Positions 1 through 7,495 of a DNA stretch of 64,000 bases are shown here, in pieces (the stretch's first letter is position 1; each line of letters opens with the position of its first letter). The DNA is taken from assembly GCA_958423465.1 (NCBI GenBank), contig CATZRD010000003.1, positions 1 through 64,000 on the forward strand. Reading direction: 5' to 3'. The notes under the pieces are model-generated. The model worked only from the letters and a program-made list of their open reading frames with translations. It did not search any database and was not told the origin of the DNA. Position numbers and translations under genes: made by a program. Source of the DNA: an uncultured Oscillospiraceae bacterium (GTDB taxonomy: Bacteria; Bacillota; Clostridia; Oscillospirales; Oscillospiraceae).

Positions 1-104
1 CCGGAGCGCACCATGCGGTTGACCACGTTATTGCCGCCGCCGCCGACGCCGATGACCTTGATCTTCACTACCCGGTCGGGAGCCGTGACCATTTCAAATG
101 CCAT
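1..104 (-). CDS. ftsZ: Cell division protein FtsZ, N-terminal fragment
   Basis: Only the first ~34 codons lie in the window; the gene continues past base 1. The translation starts MAFEMVTAPDRVVKIKVIGV and runs into a glycine-rich stretch ending VVNRMV, the start of the tubulin-like GTPase fold in which GGGGNNVVNRM is an FtsZ hallmark. FtsZ polymerises at midcell as the division ring. An AGGAGGAA ribosome site lies 6-7 bases upstream of the ATG. The gene is last in the dcw cluster here, with its own promoter, and no ftsA precedes it. Identity is secure despite truncation by the window edge. Confidence 0.95.
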   Translation of the reverse strand, partial: MAFEMVTAPDRVVKIKVIGVGGGGNNVVNRMVRS

Positions 105-187
105 AGTGGGTTCCTCCTACCACAATTTGTATCTTCCGAATCGATCCTGGAGAATCTGCCCCAAGATAGAGTAATTTACTTTTGTCT

Positions 188-216
188 ATTGTATGCTTTT
201 TTCCTAATCAGGTCAA
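188..216 (-). promoter_or_regulatory. Sigma-A-type promoter for ftsZ
   Basis: On the minus strand TTGACC (211-216) and TACAAT (188-193) are separated by 17 bases, giving a leader of about 80 bases before the ftsZ start. The spacing and hexamers are near consensus. It lets ftsZ be transcribed independently of the upstream mur/fts genes. Confidence 0.7.
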
Positions 217-299
217 TAGCTGATTTCCTCTTTTTTTGAAATTTCCAGTAGAATTCCAGGCACATGCCTGCCATTTCCCAAAATATGGAAAAATCGCTC

Positions 300-1064
300 C
301 TACGGGTCGGGGATAAAATGGCTCTTATTGTCGTCCTTCAGCGTCATGAGGATGGTCCCCCGCTCGTTGGGCTCCAGCTCCGCCACCCAGCCCAGCACGC
401 CGTCCAGCTTGAAGCCGAAGTCCGCGTGGTAGGGGATCTTCACCCGCAGCCGGTCGTCATAGGTGAGGACCAGACACTTGGCGTCGGAGGCGTCGATGGA
501 GCCGGTGCGCTCCAGCATGCCCCGGCTCTCCAGCGCGCCCAGCAGCTCCAGCAGCCGGTCCAGCGTCAGATGCCCGCCCTCGGCCAGCTCCAGCGGCCGT
601 CCCAGGACGGGGGCCTGGGCGGTGAGGCCGGCGATCTGGATGCACCCCGCGGCGCTGGCCGCCTCCTCCAGCAGCTTGCCGTGGGTGTTGATCCGCCACC
701 AGCTCCCGCCGCCCCGTATGACGGCGGAGGCGGCGGTCTCCGTGACGTCCACCACCAGAGTGTCCGGCAGCTTTCGATTGATCCGCACCTCGGAGATGTA
801 GGGCAGGCTGGTGTAGACGCTCTGGGAGATGCGGTATTTGTCCAGCAGGATCAGGTTGTCGCCCTTCTCCACGCCGGAGGCGGCCACGATCTCCTCCTGG
901 GTATACCGGCTGTTGCCGGTGACCAGGACCTGGTCCACCTTGAAAAACAGAGTGAGGGCCGCCACGATGGCCACCGCGGCCAGCAGCAGGGACAGGACCC
1001 GCAGCAGCGGGCCCAGACTGCCCCGCCGCCGTCTCCGGCTGGGCCGCCGGCGCTTATTGGGCAT
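300..1064 (-). CDS. ftsQ: Cell division protein FtsQ/DivIB
   Basis: A 254-residue bitopic membrane protein of the divisome FtsQ-FtsL-FtsB group. The first ~22 residues are very basic (MPNKRRRPSRRRRRGSLG), followed by one transmembrane helix (about residues 23-43) and a POTRA domain recognisable from FKVDQVLVTGNSRYTQEEI and the later KLPDTLVVDVTE. The ATG at 1064 was chosen over a longer open frame because GAAAGGAGT precedes it and the basic tail plus helix then form a normal N-terminus. It follows murA by 47 bases in the same direction. Sequence drift is high in this family, so the name rests mainly on POTRA pattern and position. Confidence 0.85.
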   Translation of the reverse strand: MPNKRRRPSRRRRRGSLGPLLRVLSLLLAAVAIVAALTLFFKVDQVLVTGNSRYTQEEIVAASGVEKGDNLILLDKYRISQSVYTSLPYISEVRINRKLPDTLVVDVTETAASAVIRGGGSWWRINTHGKLLEEAASAAGCIQIAGLTAQAPVLGRPLELAEGGHLTLDRLLELLGALESRGMLERTGSIDASDAKCLVLTYDDRLRVKIPYHADFGFKLDGVLGWVAELEPNERGTILMTLKDDNKSHFIPDP

Positions 1065-1111
1065 GGCGCTCACTCCTTTCCCGACGCCGCGTAAGCGGCG
1101 TCTCCTTTGTA

Positions 1112-2368
1112 TCAGTCCTCCGTCAGGCGGATCTCCGCCCCCAGAGCCGTCAGGTCCCCCACCGGGTCCTGATACCCCCGGCGGATGTGGTGGATGTCCC
1201 CCACCCGGGTCTCTCCCTGGGCGCTGAGGCCCGCCACCAGCAGAGCCGCGCCGCCCCGCAGGTCCGTACACCGGACGGAGGCCCCGTGGAGCCGCTCCAC
1301 CCCGGTGACCACCGCCACCCGGTCCGCCACGGCGATGTCCGCCCCCATCCGCCGCAGCTCATCCACATGGCGGTAGCGGTTCTCGAATATGTTCTCCACG
1401 AATACGGTGGCTCCCCGGCTTCGCAGCAGCGCCGCCATCAGCACCGCCTGGGCGTCGGTGGGAAAGCCCGGATAGGGGGCGGTGCGCACCGTGGGGATGG
1501 CCCGCAGCGCCCCGTCGCTTTCCAGGGTCACCCGGTCCTCTCCCCCCTCGATCCGGCAGCCCGCCTGGTGCAGGGCGGCGGTGACGGTGGAGAGGTACTT
1601 CCCGCTGACCCGCCGCAGCTCCACCCGGCCGCCGGCGGCGGCCACGGCGGACAAGTAGGTGGCCGCCACGATGCGGTCCGGCATCACGGTAAAGACCGCG
1701 TCGCGGGTCCGGCGCATCCCCCGGACCCGGATGAGGGAGCTGCCCGCTCCCCGCACGTCGCAGCCCAGGGCCGTCAAAAACCGCTGCAGGTCCCCGATCT
1801 CCGGCTCCCGGGCGGGGTTGACGATGAGGGTCTCCCCCTCCGCGCCGCAGGCCGCCAGGATGGCGTTCTCCGTGGCCCCCACGCTGGGCAGGCTGAGGGA
1901 TACCTCCCGGCCCGTCAGGCGGCCCGCCTCGCAGCGCAGCCGGCCCCCCTCCTCCCGGATGGAGGCCCCCAGCTGCCGGAGGATATCCAGGTGCAGGTCG
2001 ATGGGTCTGGGACCCAGCTCACAGCCCCCGGGGTAGGACATCTCCGCCCAGCCGAAGCGGGCCAGGATGGCCCCCAGAAAGATCACGGAGGAGCGCATCT
2101 CCCGCATCAGGTGGTCAGGGATGTCCCAGCGGCTCATGGAGGCGGTGTCCACCACCAGCTCGTCCCCCTCCCACCGGGCCTCGCAGCCCAGATGGCGGAG
2201 GATCCGGACGCTGGCGTCCACGTCCGTCAGGCGGGGACACCGGCGCAGCCGGGTCACCCCCGGATGGAGGATGGTGGCCGCCAGCACCGGCAGCACGCTG
2301 TTTTTCGCCCCCTGGATCTCCAGCGTTCCCTCCAGCGGGCGTCCGCCCTGAATGATGATCTGGCTCAT
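1112..2368 (-). CDS. murA: UDP-N-acetylglucosamine 1-carboxyvinyltransferase MurA
   Basis: A 418-residue enolpyruvyl transferase that moves enolpyruvate from PEP to UDP-GlcNAc, the first committed step of peptidoglycan synthesis in the cytoplasm. It opens MSQIIIQGGRPLEGTLEIQG and AKNSVLPVLAA, typical of the family. The catalytic loop reads YPGGCELGPRPIDLHL, so the PEP- and fosfomycin-binding cysteine is present. Start at 2368 has GGAGGGGC upstream and removes a 15-residue extension. Finding murA between murG and ftsQ is common in clostridia, where it can take the place murB holds elsewhere. A second murA paralogue elsewhere in the genome is usual in Firmicutes. Confidence 0.95.
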   Translation of the reverse strand: MSQIIIQGGRPLEGTLEIQGAKNSVLPVLAATILHPGVTRLRRCPRLTDVDASVRILRHLGCEARWEGDELVVDTASMSRWDIPDHLMREMRSSVIFLGAILARFGWAEMSYPGGCELGPRPIDLHLDILRQLGASIREEGGRLRCEAGRLTGREVSLSLPSVGATENAILAACGAEGETLIVNPAREPEIGDLQRFLTALGCDVRGAGSSLIRVRGMRRTRDAVFTVMPDRIVAATYLSAVAAAGGRVELRRVSGKYLSTVTAALHQAGCRIEGGEDRVTLESDGALRAIPTVRTAPYPGFPTDAQAVLMAALLRSRGATVFVENIFENRYRHVDELRRMGADIAVADRVAVVTGVERLHGASVRCTDLRGGAALLVAGLSAQGETRVGDIHHIRRGYQDPVGDLTALGAEIRLTED

Positions 2369-2433
2369 GATAGCCCCTCCCATGATGGATTTCGCGCGAT
2401 ACTGTTCCATCATATGCGGAAGGGCCGGGGGCG

Positions 2434-3567
2434 CTACTTTCTGCCGGCGGAGCGCAGGGCCATGGCCGCGGCGTAGATCCGCTCGGCGGCGTCGATGGTC
2501 CCCAGCTTCGCCATGGCCCCGGCCATGGCCCGGCGGCGGTCCGGGTCGGAGAGGATGGACCGGGCGGTCTCATAGAGTTTCTGCCCGCCGCAGTCCTTTT
2601 CCGGCAGCAGCACCGCCCCCCCGGCGTCGGAGAGCACCCGGGCGTTGTGCTCCTGGTGGTTATTGGCCACGTTGGGGGAGGGCACGATGATGGCCGGCAC
2701 CCCCAGGGCCGTCAGCTCGCTGATGGTGCTGGCTCCCGCCCGGCAGATCACCAGGTCGGCGGCCCGCATGACAACGGCCATGTCGCTGATATACTCCCGC
2801 ACGTCGATATCCGGCGCGGCGGACAGGTCCAGCCCCGCGGCGGCCAGGTCCTTCTCCATCTGGGGGAAGCCCACGGCCCCCGCCCCGTGGATGTGGTGGA
2901 AGGGCCGCTCCATCCGCTCCAGGGCGATGAACTCCACCATCTGCCGGTTCATGGCGGCGGCGCCCAGACTGCCCCAGAAGGACACCACCAGCGGCCTCCC
3001 GTCGTCTATGCCCAGTTTTGCCTTGGCCTGGGCCCGGGTCAGGGCGAAAAAGTCCCCCCGCACCGGGGTCCCGGTGACCAGGACCTTCTCCGGGTGCTTA
3101 TAATTCTTCCGGCACTCCTCGAAGCCCACCATGATGAGGTCCGCGTGGGGCTCCAGCAGCCGGGTGGTAAGGCCCGGGATGGCGTTGGACTCGTGGATGG
3201 CGGTGGGGATCCCCCGGCGGGAGGCCGCCAGAATCATGGGATAGCTGGCATAGCCCCCGGTGCCCATGACCAGGTCCGCCGGGAACTCGTCCAGCAGGGC
3301 CCCCGCCTCTTTGGGGGAGCGAATCAGGTTCTGGAGGGATACGATGTTGTGGCGGATCTCCCTGGGACGCATGGACCGGTGAAAGCTGGAGATCTCCACG
3401 GACCGGAAGGGCCAGCCCGCCTCCTCGATGAGGCGGCGCTCCAGGCCCCGGCGGGCGCCGATGAACAGCACCTCGCTGTCCGGCTTCCGCTCCCGCAGCA
3501 GCCCCGCCATGGCCAGAGCCGGGTTCACATGTCCCGCGGTGCCGCCGCAGGTAAAGATCACTTTCAT
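2434..3567 (-). CDS. murG: UDP-GlcNAc:lipid I GlcNAc transferase MurG
   Basis: A 377-residue GT28 glycosyltransferase that converts lipid I to lipid II on the inner membrane face. The N-terminal loop MKVIFTCGGTAGHVNPALA is the family signature; a second glycine-rich region (VVSFWGSLGAAAMN) and the UDP-GlcNAc site (VICRAGASTISELTALGVPA, then PSPNVANNHQEHNA) are in the expected places. Length is normal. It lies 13 bases after ftsW and 65 before murA in the dcw operon. Confidence 0.96.
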   Translation of the reverse strand: MKVIFTCGGTAGHVNPALAMAGLLRERKPDSEVLFIGARRGLERRLIEEAGWPFRSVEISSFHRSMRPREIRHNIVSLQNLIRSPKEAGALLDEFPADLVMGTGGYASYPMILAASRRGIPTAIHESNAIPGLTTRLLEPHADLIMVGFEECRKNYKHPEKVLVTGTPVRGDFFALTRAQAKAKLGIDDGRPLVVSFWGSLGAAAMNRQMVEFIALERMERPFHHIHGAGAVGFPQMEKDLAAAGLDLSAAPDIDVREYISDMAVVMRAADLVICRAGASTISELTALGVPAIIVPSPNVANNHQEHNARVLSDAGGAVLLPEKDCGGQKLYETARSILSDPDRRRAMAGAMAKLGTIDAAERIYAAAMALRSAGRK

Positions 3568-3580
3568 GGCGCGGGCCCTC

Positions 3581-4819
3581 CTATTTGGACTTTGGCGCGG
3601 GGATCTGCCGGGACACCGAGAGCACGATTCCCACCTCCAGCAGCTGGATGGCCAGGGCCGTGCCGCCGTAGCTGAAGAAAGGCAGAGAGATTCCCGTGTT
3701 GGGGATGAAGTTGGTGACCACGGCGATGTTCAGGAAGGTCTGCAGGGCGATCTGGGTGGTGACGCCCACGATCAGAAGGCTCCCGAACCGGTCCCGGGCG
3801 TGGATGGCCAGCCAGTAGCCCCGGATGATGAGCAGAGCGAAAAGCACCATGATGAGGGTGGCCCCCACCAGGCCCAGCTCCTCGCAGGTGATGGCGAAGA
3901 TGCAGTCGTTGTGCTCCTCCGGCAGGAACATGAACTTCTGGCGGCTCTTGCCCAGCCCCGTGCCCCAGAGGCCCCCGGAGCCGATGGCGATGAGGCTCTG
4001 GCTGGTCTGATAGCTCTGGTCCAGAGGGTCCCAGAAGGGGTCCCGCCAGGTGGTGATCCGGGCGGAGTTGTAGCCGATCTTTTCCATCAGATCGGTAAAG
4101 AGCATGAGATACAGGCCCGCCCCGGCGCCGCAGACGCCGGCGGTGATCCACTTCCAGTCGATGCCCCCCACCACCATCATGGCCGCCCCGATGCCCAGCA
4201 GCAGGATCATGCCGGACAGGTGGGGCTCCATCCACATGAGGCCGGCGATGCCCACCAGAATAACGGCGTAGGGCAGGATGCCGTCTTTGAAGGTGCGCAT
4301 CTTCTCCCGCTTTTTGGAGATGGTGGCGGCAAAGTAGAGGATGATGCCCAGCTTCGCCACCTCCGAGGGCTGGAACTGGGGCCCGGCCACCAGGAACAGC
4401 TTCATCCAGCGCACGGAGTTGTTGCGGCGGATGCCGAAGAGCTTGCCGTACTTGTTGGGGCCGGGGAGGACCACCAGGATCAGCAGGATCACCGACACGA
4501 TCAGGGCCAGCTTGGCCACGCCCCGCAGGCGCTGGTAGTTGATCTTGGACATCCAAAACATGGCCGCGACGCCCAGCGCGCCGAAGGCCGCCTGCCGCTT
4601 GAAGTAGTAGAGGGGATCGAAGTTGCTGGTCTCGGAGGAGGCGGCGGAGGGAAAGCTGGCGGAGAGCACCATGATGAGGCCAATGGTCAGAAGGACCATA
4701 GCCAGCAGCAAAAAGGGCAGATCCATAGGGCCCCGGGCCGCCTCCCAGGCCGCCCGGTCCCGGTCCCGCTGCTCCCGCTCCTTTTGACGCTGGAGCCTGC
4801 GCTGTTCCTCTTTTGTCAT
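3581..4819 (-). CDS. ftsW: Lipid II polymerase FtsW/SpoVE (SEDS family)
   Basis: A 412-residue polytopic SEDS glycosyltransferase that polymerises lipid II during septation together with a class B PBP. About ten hydrophobic segments begin near residue 34. Family motifs include FLVAGPQFQPSEVAKLGIIL and, near the C-terminus, NTGISLPFFSYGGTALAIQL. The first 30 residues are a highly charged cytoplasmic tail (MTKEEQRRLQRQKEREQRDR) longer than in many FtsW proteins. The cognate transpeptidase is probably the PASTA PBP in the same cluster. FtsW and the sporulation paralogue SpoVE cannot be separated by sequence reading. Confidence 0.92.
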   Translation of the reverse strand: MTKEEQRRLQRQKEREQRDRDRAAWEAARGPMDLPFLLLAMVLLTIGLIMVLSASFPSAASSETSNFDPLYYFKRQAAFGALGVAAMFWMSKINYQRLRGVAKLALIVSVILLILVVLPGPNKYGKLFGIRRNNSVRWMKLFLVAGPQFQPSEVAKLGIILYFAATISKKREKMRTFKDGILPYAVILVGIAGLMWMEPHLSGMILLLGIGAAMMVVGGIDWKWITAGVCGAGAGLYLMLFTDLMEKIGYNSARITTWRDPFWDPLDQSYQTSQSLIAIGSGGLWGTGLGKSRQKFMFLPEEHNDCIFAITCEELGLVGATLIMVLFALLIIRGYWLAIHARDRFGSLLIVGVTTQIALQTFLNIAVVTNFIPNTGISLPFFSYGGTALAIQLLEVGIVLSVSRQIPAPKSK

Positions 4820-4862
4820 GGGTCCGCTCCTTTCCTTGAGGTCGTTTGGCCGCGCCGCTCCG

Positions 4863-5852
4863 TCAGGGCCGAATCCGGTCCATGACCCCCAGCAGGGCCA
4901 GGGCGCAGAACAGGGTGGACACAGCGGTAAACACGGTGACGATCTTGATCTCGCTCCAGCCGCACATCTCGAAATGGTGGTGGATGGGGGCCATCTTGAA
5001 GATCCGCTTGCCGTGGCTCAGCTTGAAATAGACCACCTGAATGATGTCCGACAGGGTCTCCACGATGTACACGATCCCCACCAGCACCAGCACCAGAGGC
5101 ATATCGAAGGCGAAGGCCAGCCCCGCCACCGCGCCCCCCAGAAACAGGGAGCCGGTGTCGCCCATGAACACCTTGGCCGGGTGGGCGTTGAAGAGCAGGA
5201 AAGCCAGCAGCCCCCCCAGCAGGGCCCCGGCGAAGATCCCCAGCTGGGTATAGCCCCACCAGGCGGCCACGGAGGCGAAAAACAGCGCCACGGGGATGGT
5301 GACGGAGGTGGAAAGGCCGTCCAGCCCGTCGGTGATATTCACCGCGTTGACGGTGCCTACGATGACAAAGGCGGCGAAGATCATGTAAACCGGCCAGCTC
5401 AGGGCGATGCTGGTCTGGAAGAAGGGAATATACAGGCTGGGGGACAGCAGCCCCTCATACCGCATGAGCATCAGGAAGGCGATGGCCGCGGCCAGCTGCA
5501 ATAAGAATTTCTGGATGGCGGTAAGCCCCAGGTTCTGGTGGCGCTTCACCTTCTCATAGTCGTCCAGGAAGCCGATGACGCCGAACACCAGGGCGAACGC
5601 GAACACATAAATATGGCTCAGGTCCCCCGCCAGCATCCCCTTCCAGCCCACGATCAGGATGGACAGGGCGATGCCGATGATGAACATCAGTCCTCCCATG
5701 GTGGGGGTCCCGGCCTTGCTCAGGTGCCACTTCGGCCCCACCTCCCGGATCTCCTGGCCGGCCTTCAGCCGCCGGAGAGCGGGCAAAATCACCTTCCAGC
5801 CCAGCAGGCCCGTGACGGCGAAGCTGAGCACACACGCGATCATCATTTCCAT
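4863..5852 (-). CDS. mraY: Phospho-MurNAc-pentapeptide translocase MraY
   Basis: A 329-residue polytopic membrane enzyme that transfers phospho-MurNAc-pentapeptide to undecaprenyl phosphate, forming lipid I. The family signatures are all present: FLDDYEKVKRHQNLGLTAIQ, the aspartate-rich NAVNITDGLDGL, the FMGDTGSLFLGG segment and the histidine motif APIHHHFEM. Length is normal. It lies between murE and ftsW; murD, which usually follows mraY, is missing here. Confidence 0.96.
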   Translation of the reverse strand: MEMMIACVLSFAVTGLLGWKVILPALRRLKAGQEIREVGPKWHLSKAGTPTMGGLMFIIGIALSILIVGWKGMLAGDLSHIYVFAFALVFGVIGFLDDYEKVKRHQNLGLTAIQKFLLQLAAAIAFLMLMRYEGLLSPSLYIPFFQTSIALSWPVYMIFAAFVIVGTVNAVNITDGLDGLSTSVTIPVALFFASVAAWWGYTQLGIFAGALLGGLLAFLLFNAHPAKVFMGDTGSLFLGGAVAGLAFAFDMPLVLVLVGIVYIVETLSDIIQVVYFKLSHGKRIFKMAPIHHHFEMCGWSEIKIVTVFTAVSTLFCALALLGVMDRIRP

Positions 5853-5911
5853 AATGCTTCTCCCTCTGCTCCCGCGCCGGGCGGGAATTCTCTTTGCGTT
5901 GACAGGCCGGT

Positions 5912-7366
5912 CTATCCGCGTTTCTGGGCGGCGTACTCCGCCACCACCTCCCGCTCGTCCAGATGGCGCTTTTCATGGCCTACCACCTGGTAGGTCTCGT
6001 GGCCCTTCCCCGCCAGGACGATCACGTCCCCGCTCTGGGCGTGGTCCATGGCGTAGCGGATGGCCTGGACCCGGTCCGGCACCACCACATAAGGGGTCTC
6101 CGTGCCGGTCATGCCCGCCAGGATGTCGTCGATGATGGCCTGAGGCTCCTCCGTGCGGGGGTTGTCGGAGGTGACGATGACAAAGTCCGCCAGGCGCTGG
6201 GCGATGTCCCCCATTTGGGGGCGCTTGGTCCGGTCCCGGTCCCCGCCGCAGCCGAAGAGGGCCACCACCCGGCCCCGGGCGAAGCCCCGGACGGTGTTCA
6301 GCACGTTCTCCAGCGCGTCGGGGGTGTGGGCGTAGTCGATGAGAATGGTGTAGTCGCCGGGGGTGGGCACCGGCTCCACCCGCCCCTTCACGTGGGGGAT
6401 GGTCCCCAGCACCTGGGCGCTGTCCGTCAGGGACACCCCCAGGGCCCGGGCGGCGGCCAGCACCCCCAGGGCGTTGTAGACCATGAAGCCGCCGGGGATG
6501 GGGACCTCCACGTCCACCGTCTCCTCCGCCGTCACGGCGTCGAAGCGGACGCCCCGGGCGTCCAGGCGGATGTTCCGCGCCGCCAGGTCCGGGGCCTTCT
6601 CCCCGTGCTCCCCGACGGAGACCTTTTGGCAGGACGCCGACCCCATGAGCCGCCCGCTCCAGGGGTCGTCGGCGTTGTAGACGCCTACGGCGCACTGGCG
6701 GAACAGCAGGGCCTTGGCGTCGCAGTAGGCCTCCATGGTCCCGTGGAAATCCAGATGGTCCTGGGTGAGATTGGTAAAGATGCCCACGGCGTAATGGATC
6801 CCCGCCACCCGCTTGAGGAACAGGGCGTGGGAGGACACCTCCATCACCACATGGGTGCAGCCCCCGTCCGCCATCCGGCGGAGCAGACCCTGGAGCTCGA
6901 AGGACTCCGGAGTGGTGCGCTCCGTGGGCAGCACCTCGGCGCCGATCATGTTCTGGTTGGTGCCGATGAGGCCCACCTTGGCCCCCAGCTTCCGCTCCAG
7001 GATCTCCTTGAGCAGATAGGTGGTGGTGGTCTTGCCATTGGTGCCGGTGACGCCCACCATGGTCATTTGCGCGGCGGGGTCGCCGTACCAGTTCCGGCCC
7101 AGCTGGGCCAGGGCGGCCCGGCAGTCCGCCACCCGCACATAGGGTCCCCCGTCCGCCGGAGGGGTCTCGCAGAGGACGCAGGCCGCCCCCTTCTCCCGGG
7201 CCATGGGAATGAATTTGTGTCCGTCGGTCTCATAGCCGGTCATGGCAACGAACAGGTCCCCCGCCTCCGTCTTGCGGGAGTCGTAGCTGACGCCGCCGAT
7301 CTCCGTCTGAAGGCCGGCGTTGGTTTCCAGAATCTCAAGTCCACGCAGCAGTATTTCCAGCTTCAT
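5912..7366 (-). CDS. murE: UDP-MurNAc-tripeptide synthetase MurE (meso-DAP type)
   Basis: A 484-residue Mur ligase that adds the third stem-peptide residue to UDP-MurNAc-L-Ala-D-Glu. The ATP loop is GVTGTNGKTTTTYLL, the central domain contains YADDP-like VYNADDPWSGR, and the C-terminal specificity motif reads SDNPRTEEP. DNPR marks enzymes that add meso-diaminopimelate rather than lysine, so the wall is predicted to be meso-DAP type. The gene lies between the PASTA PBP and mraY, and murF does not follow as it often does. Confidence 0.95.
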   Translation of the reverse strand: MKLEILLRGLEILETNAGLQTEIGGVSYDSRKTEAGDLFVAMTGYETDGHKFIPMAREKGAACVLCETPPADGGPYVRVADCRAALAQLGRNWYGDPAAQMTMVGVTGTNGKTTTTYLLKEILERKLGAKVGLIGTNQNMIGAEVLPTERTTPESFELQGLLRRMADGGCTHVVMEVSSHALFLKRVAGIHYAVGIFTNLTQDHLDFHGTMEAYCDAKALLFRQCAVGVYNADDPWSGRLMGSASCQKVSVGEHGEKAPDLAARNIRLDARGVRFDAVTAEETVDVEVPIPGGFMVYNALGVLAAARALGVSLTDSAQVLGTIPHVKGRVEPVPTPGDYTILIDYAHTPDALENVLNTVRGFARGRVVALFGCGGDRDRTKRPQMGDIAQRLADFVIVTSDNPRTEEPQAIIDDILAGMTGTETPYVVVPDRVQAIRYAMDHAQSGDVIVLAGKGHETYQVVGHEKRHLDEREVVAEYAAQKRG

Positions 7367-7428
7367 CTTATGCGCCTCATGCTTTCCTCATTCTATCTCC
7401 CGAGGGAGGCCCGGAACCGGGCATATCC

Positions 7429-7456
7429 AGTATAATCCGATCCTCGCCGGGGTAAA
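7429..7456 (-). promoter_or_regulatory. Possible internal promoter for murE
   Basis: In the 129-base gap between the PBP and murE, minus-strand TTTACC (7451-7456) and TATACT (7429-7434) are spaced by 16 bases. This would let murE and downstream genes be transcribed apart from mraZ-PBP. No other element is evident in the gap. Confidence 0.45.
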
Positions 7457-7495
7457 CGGCACAGACTGCTCCATACCCTGCATATTCTGCTGAGA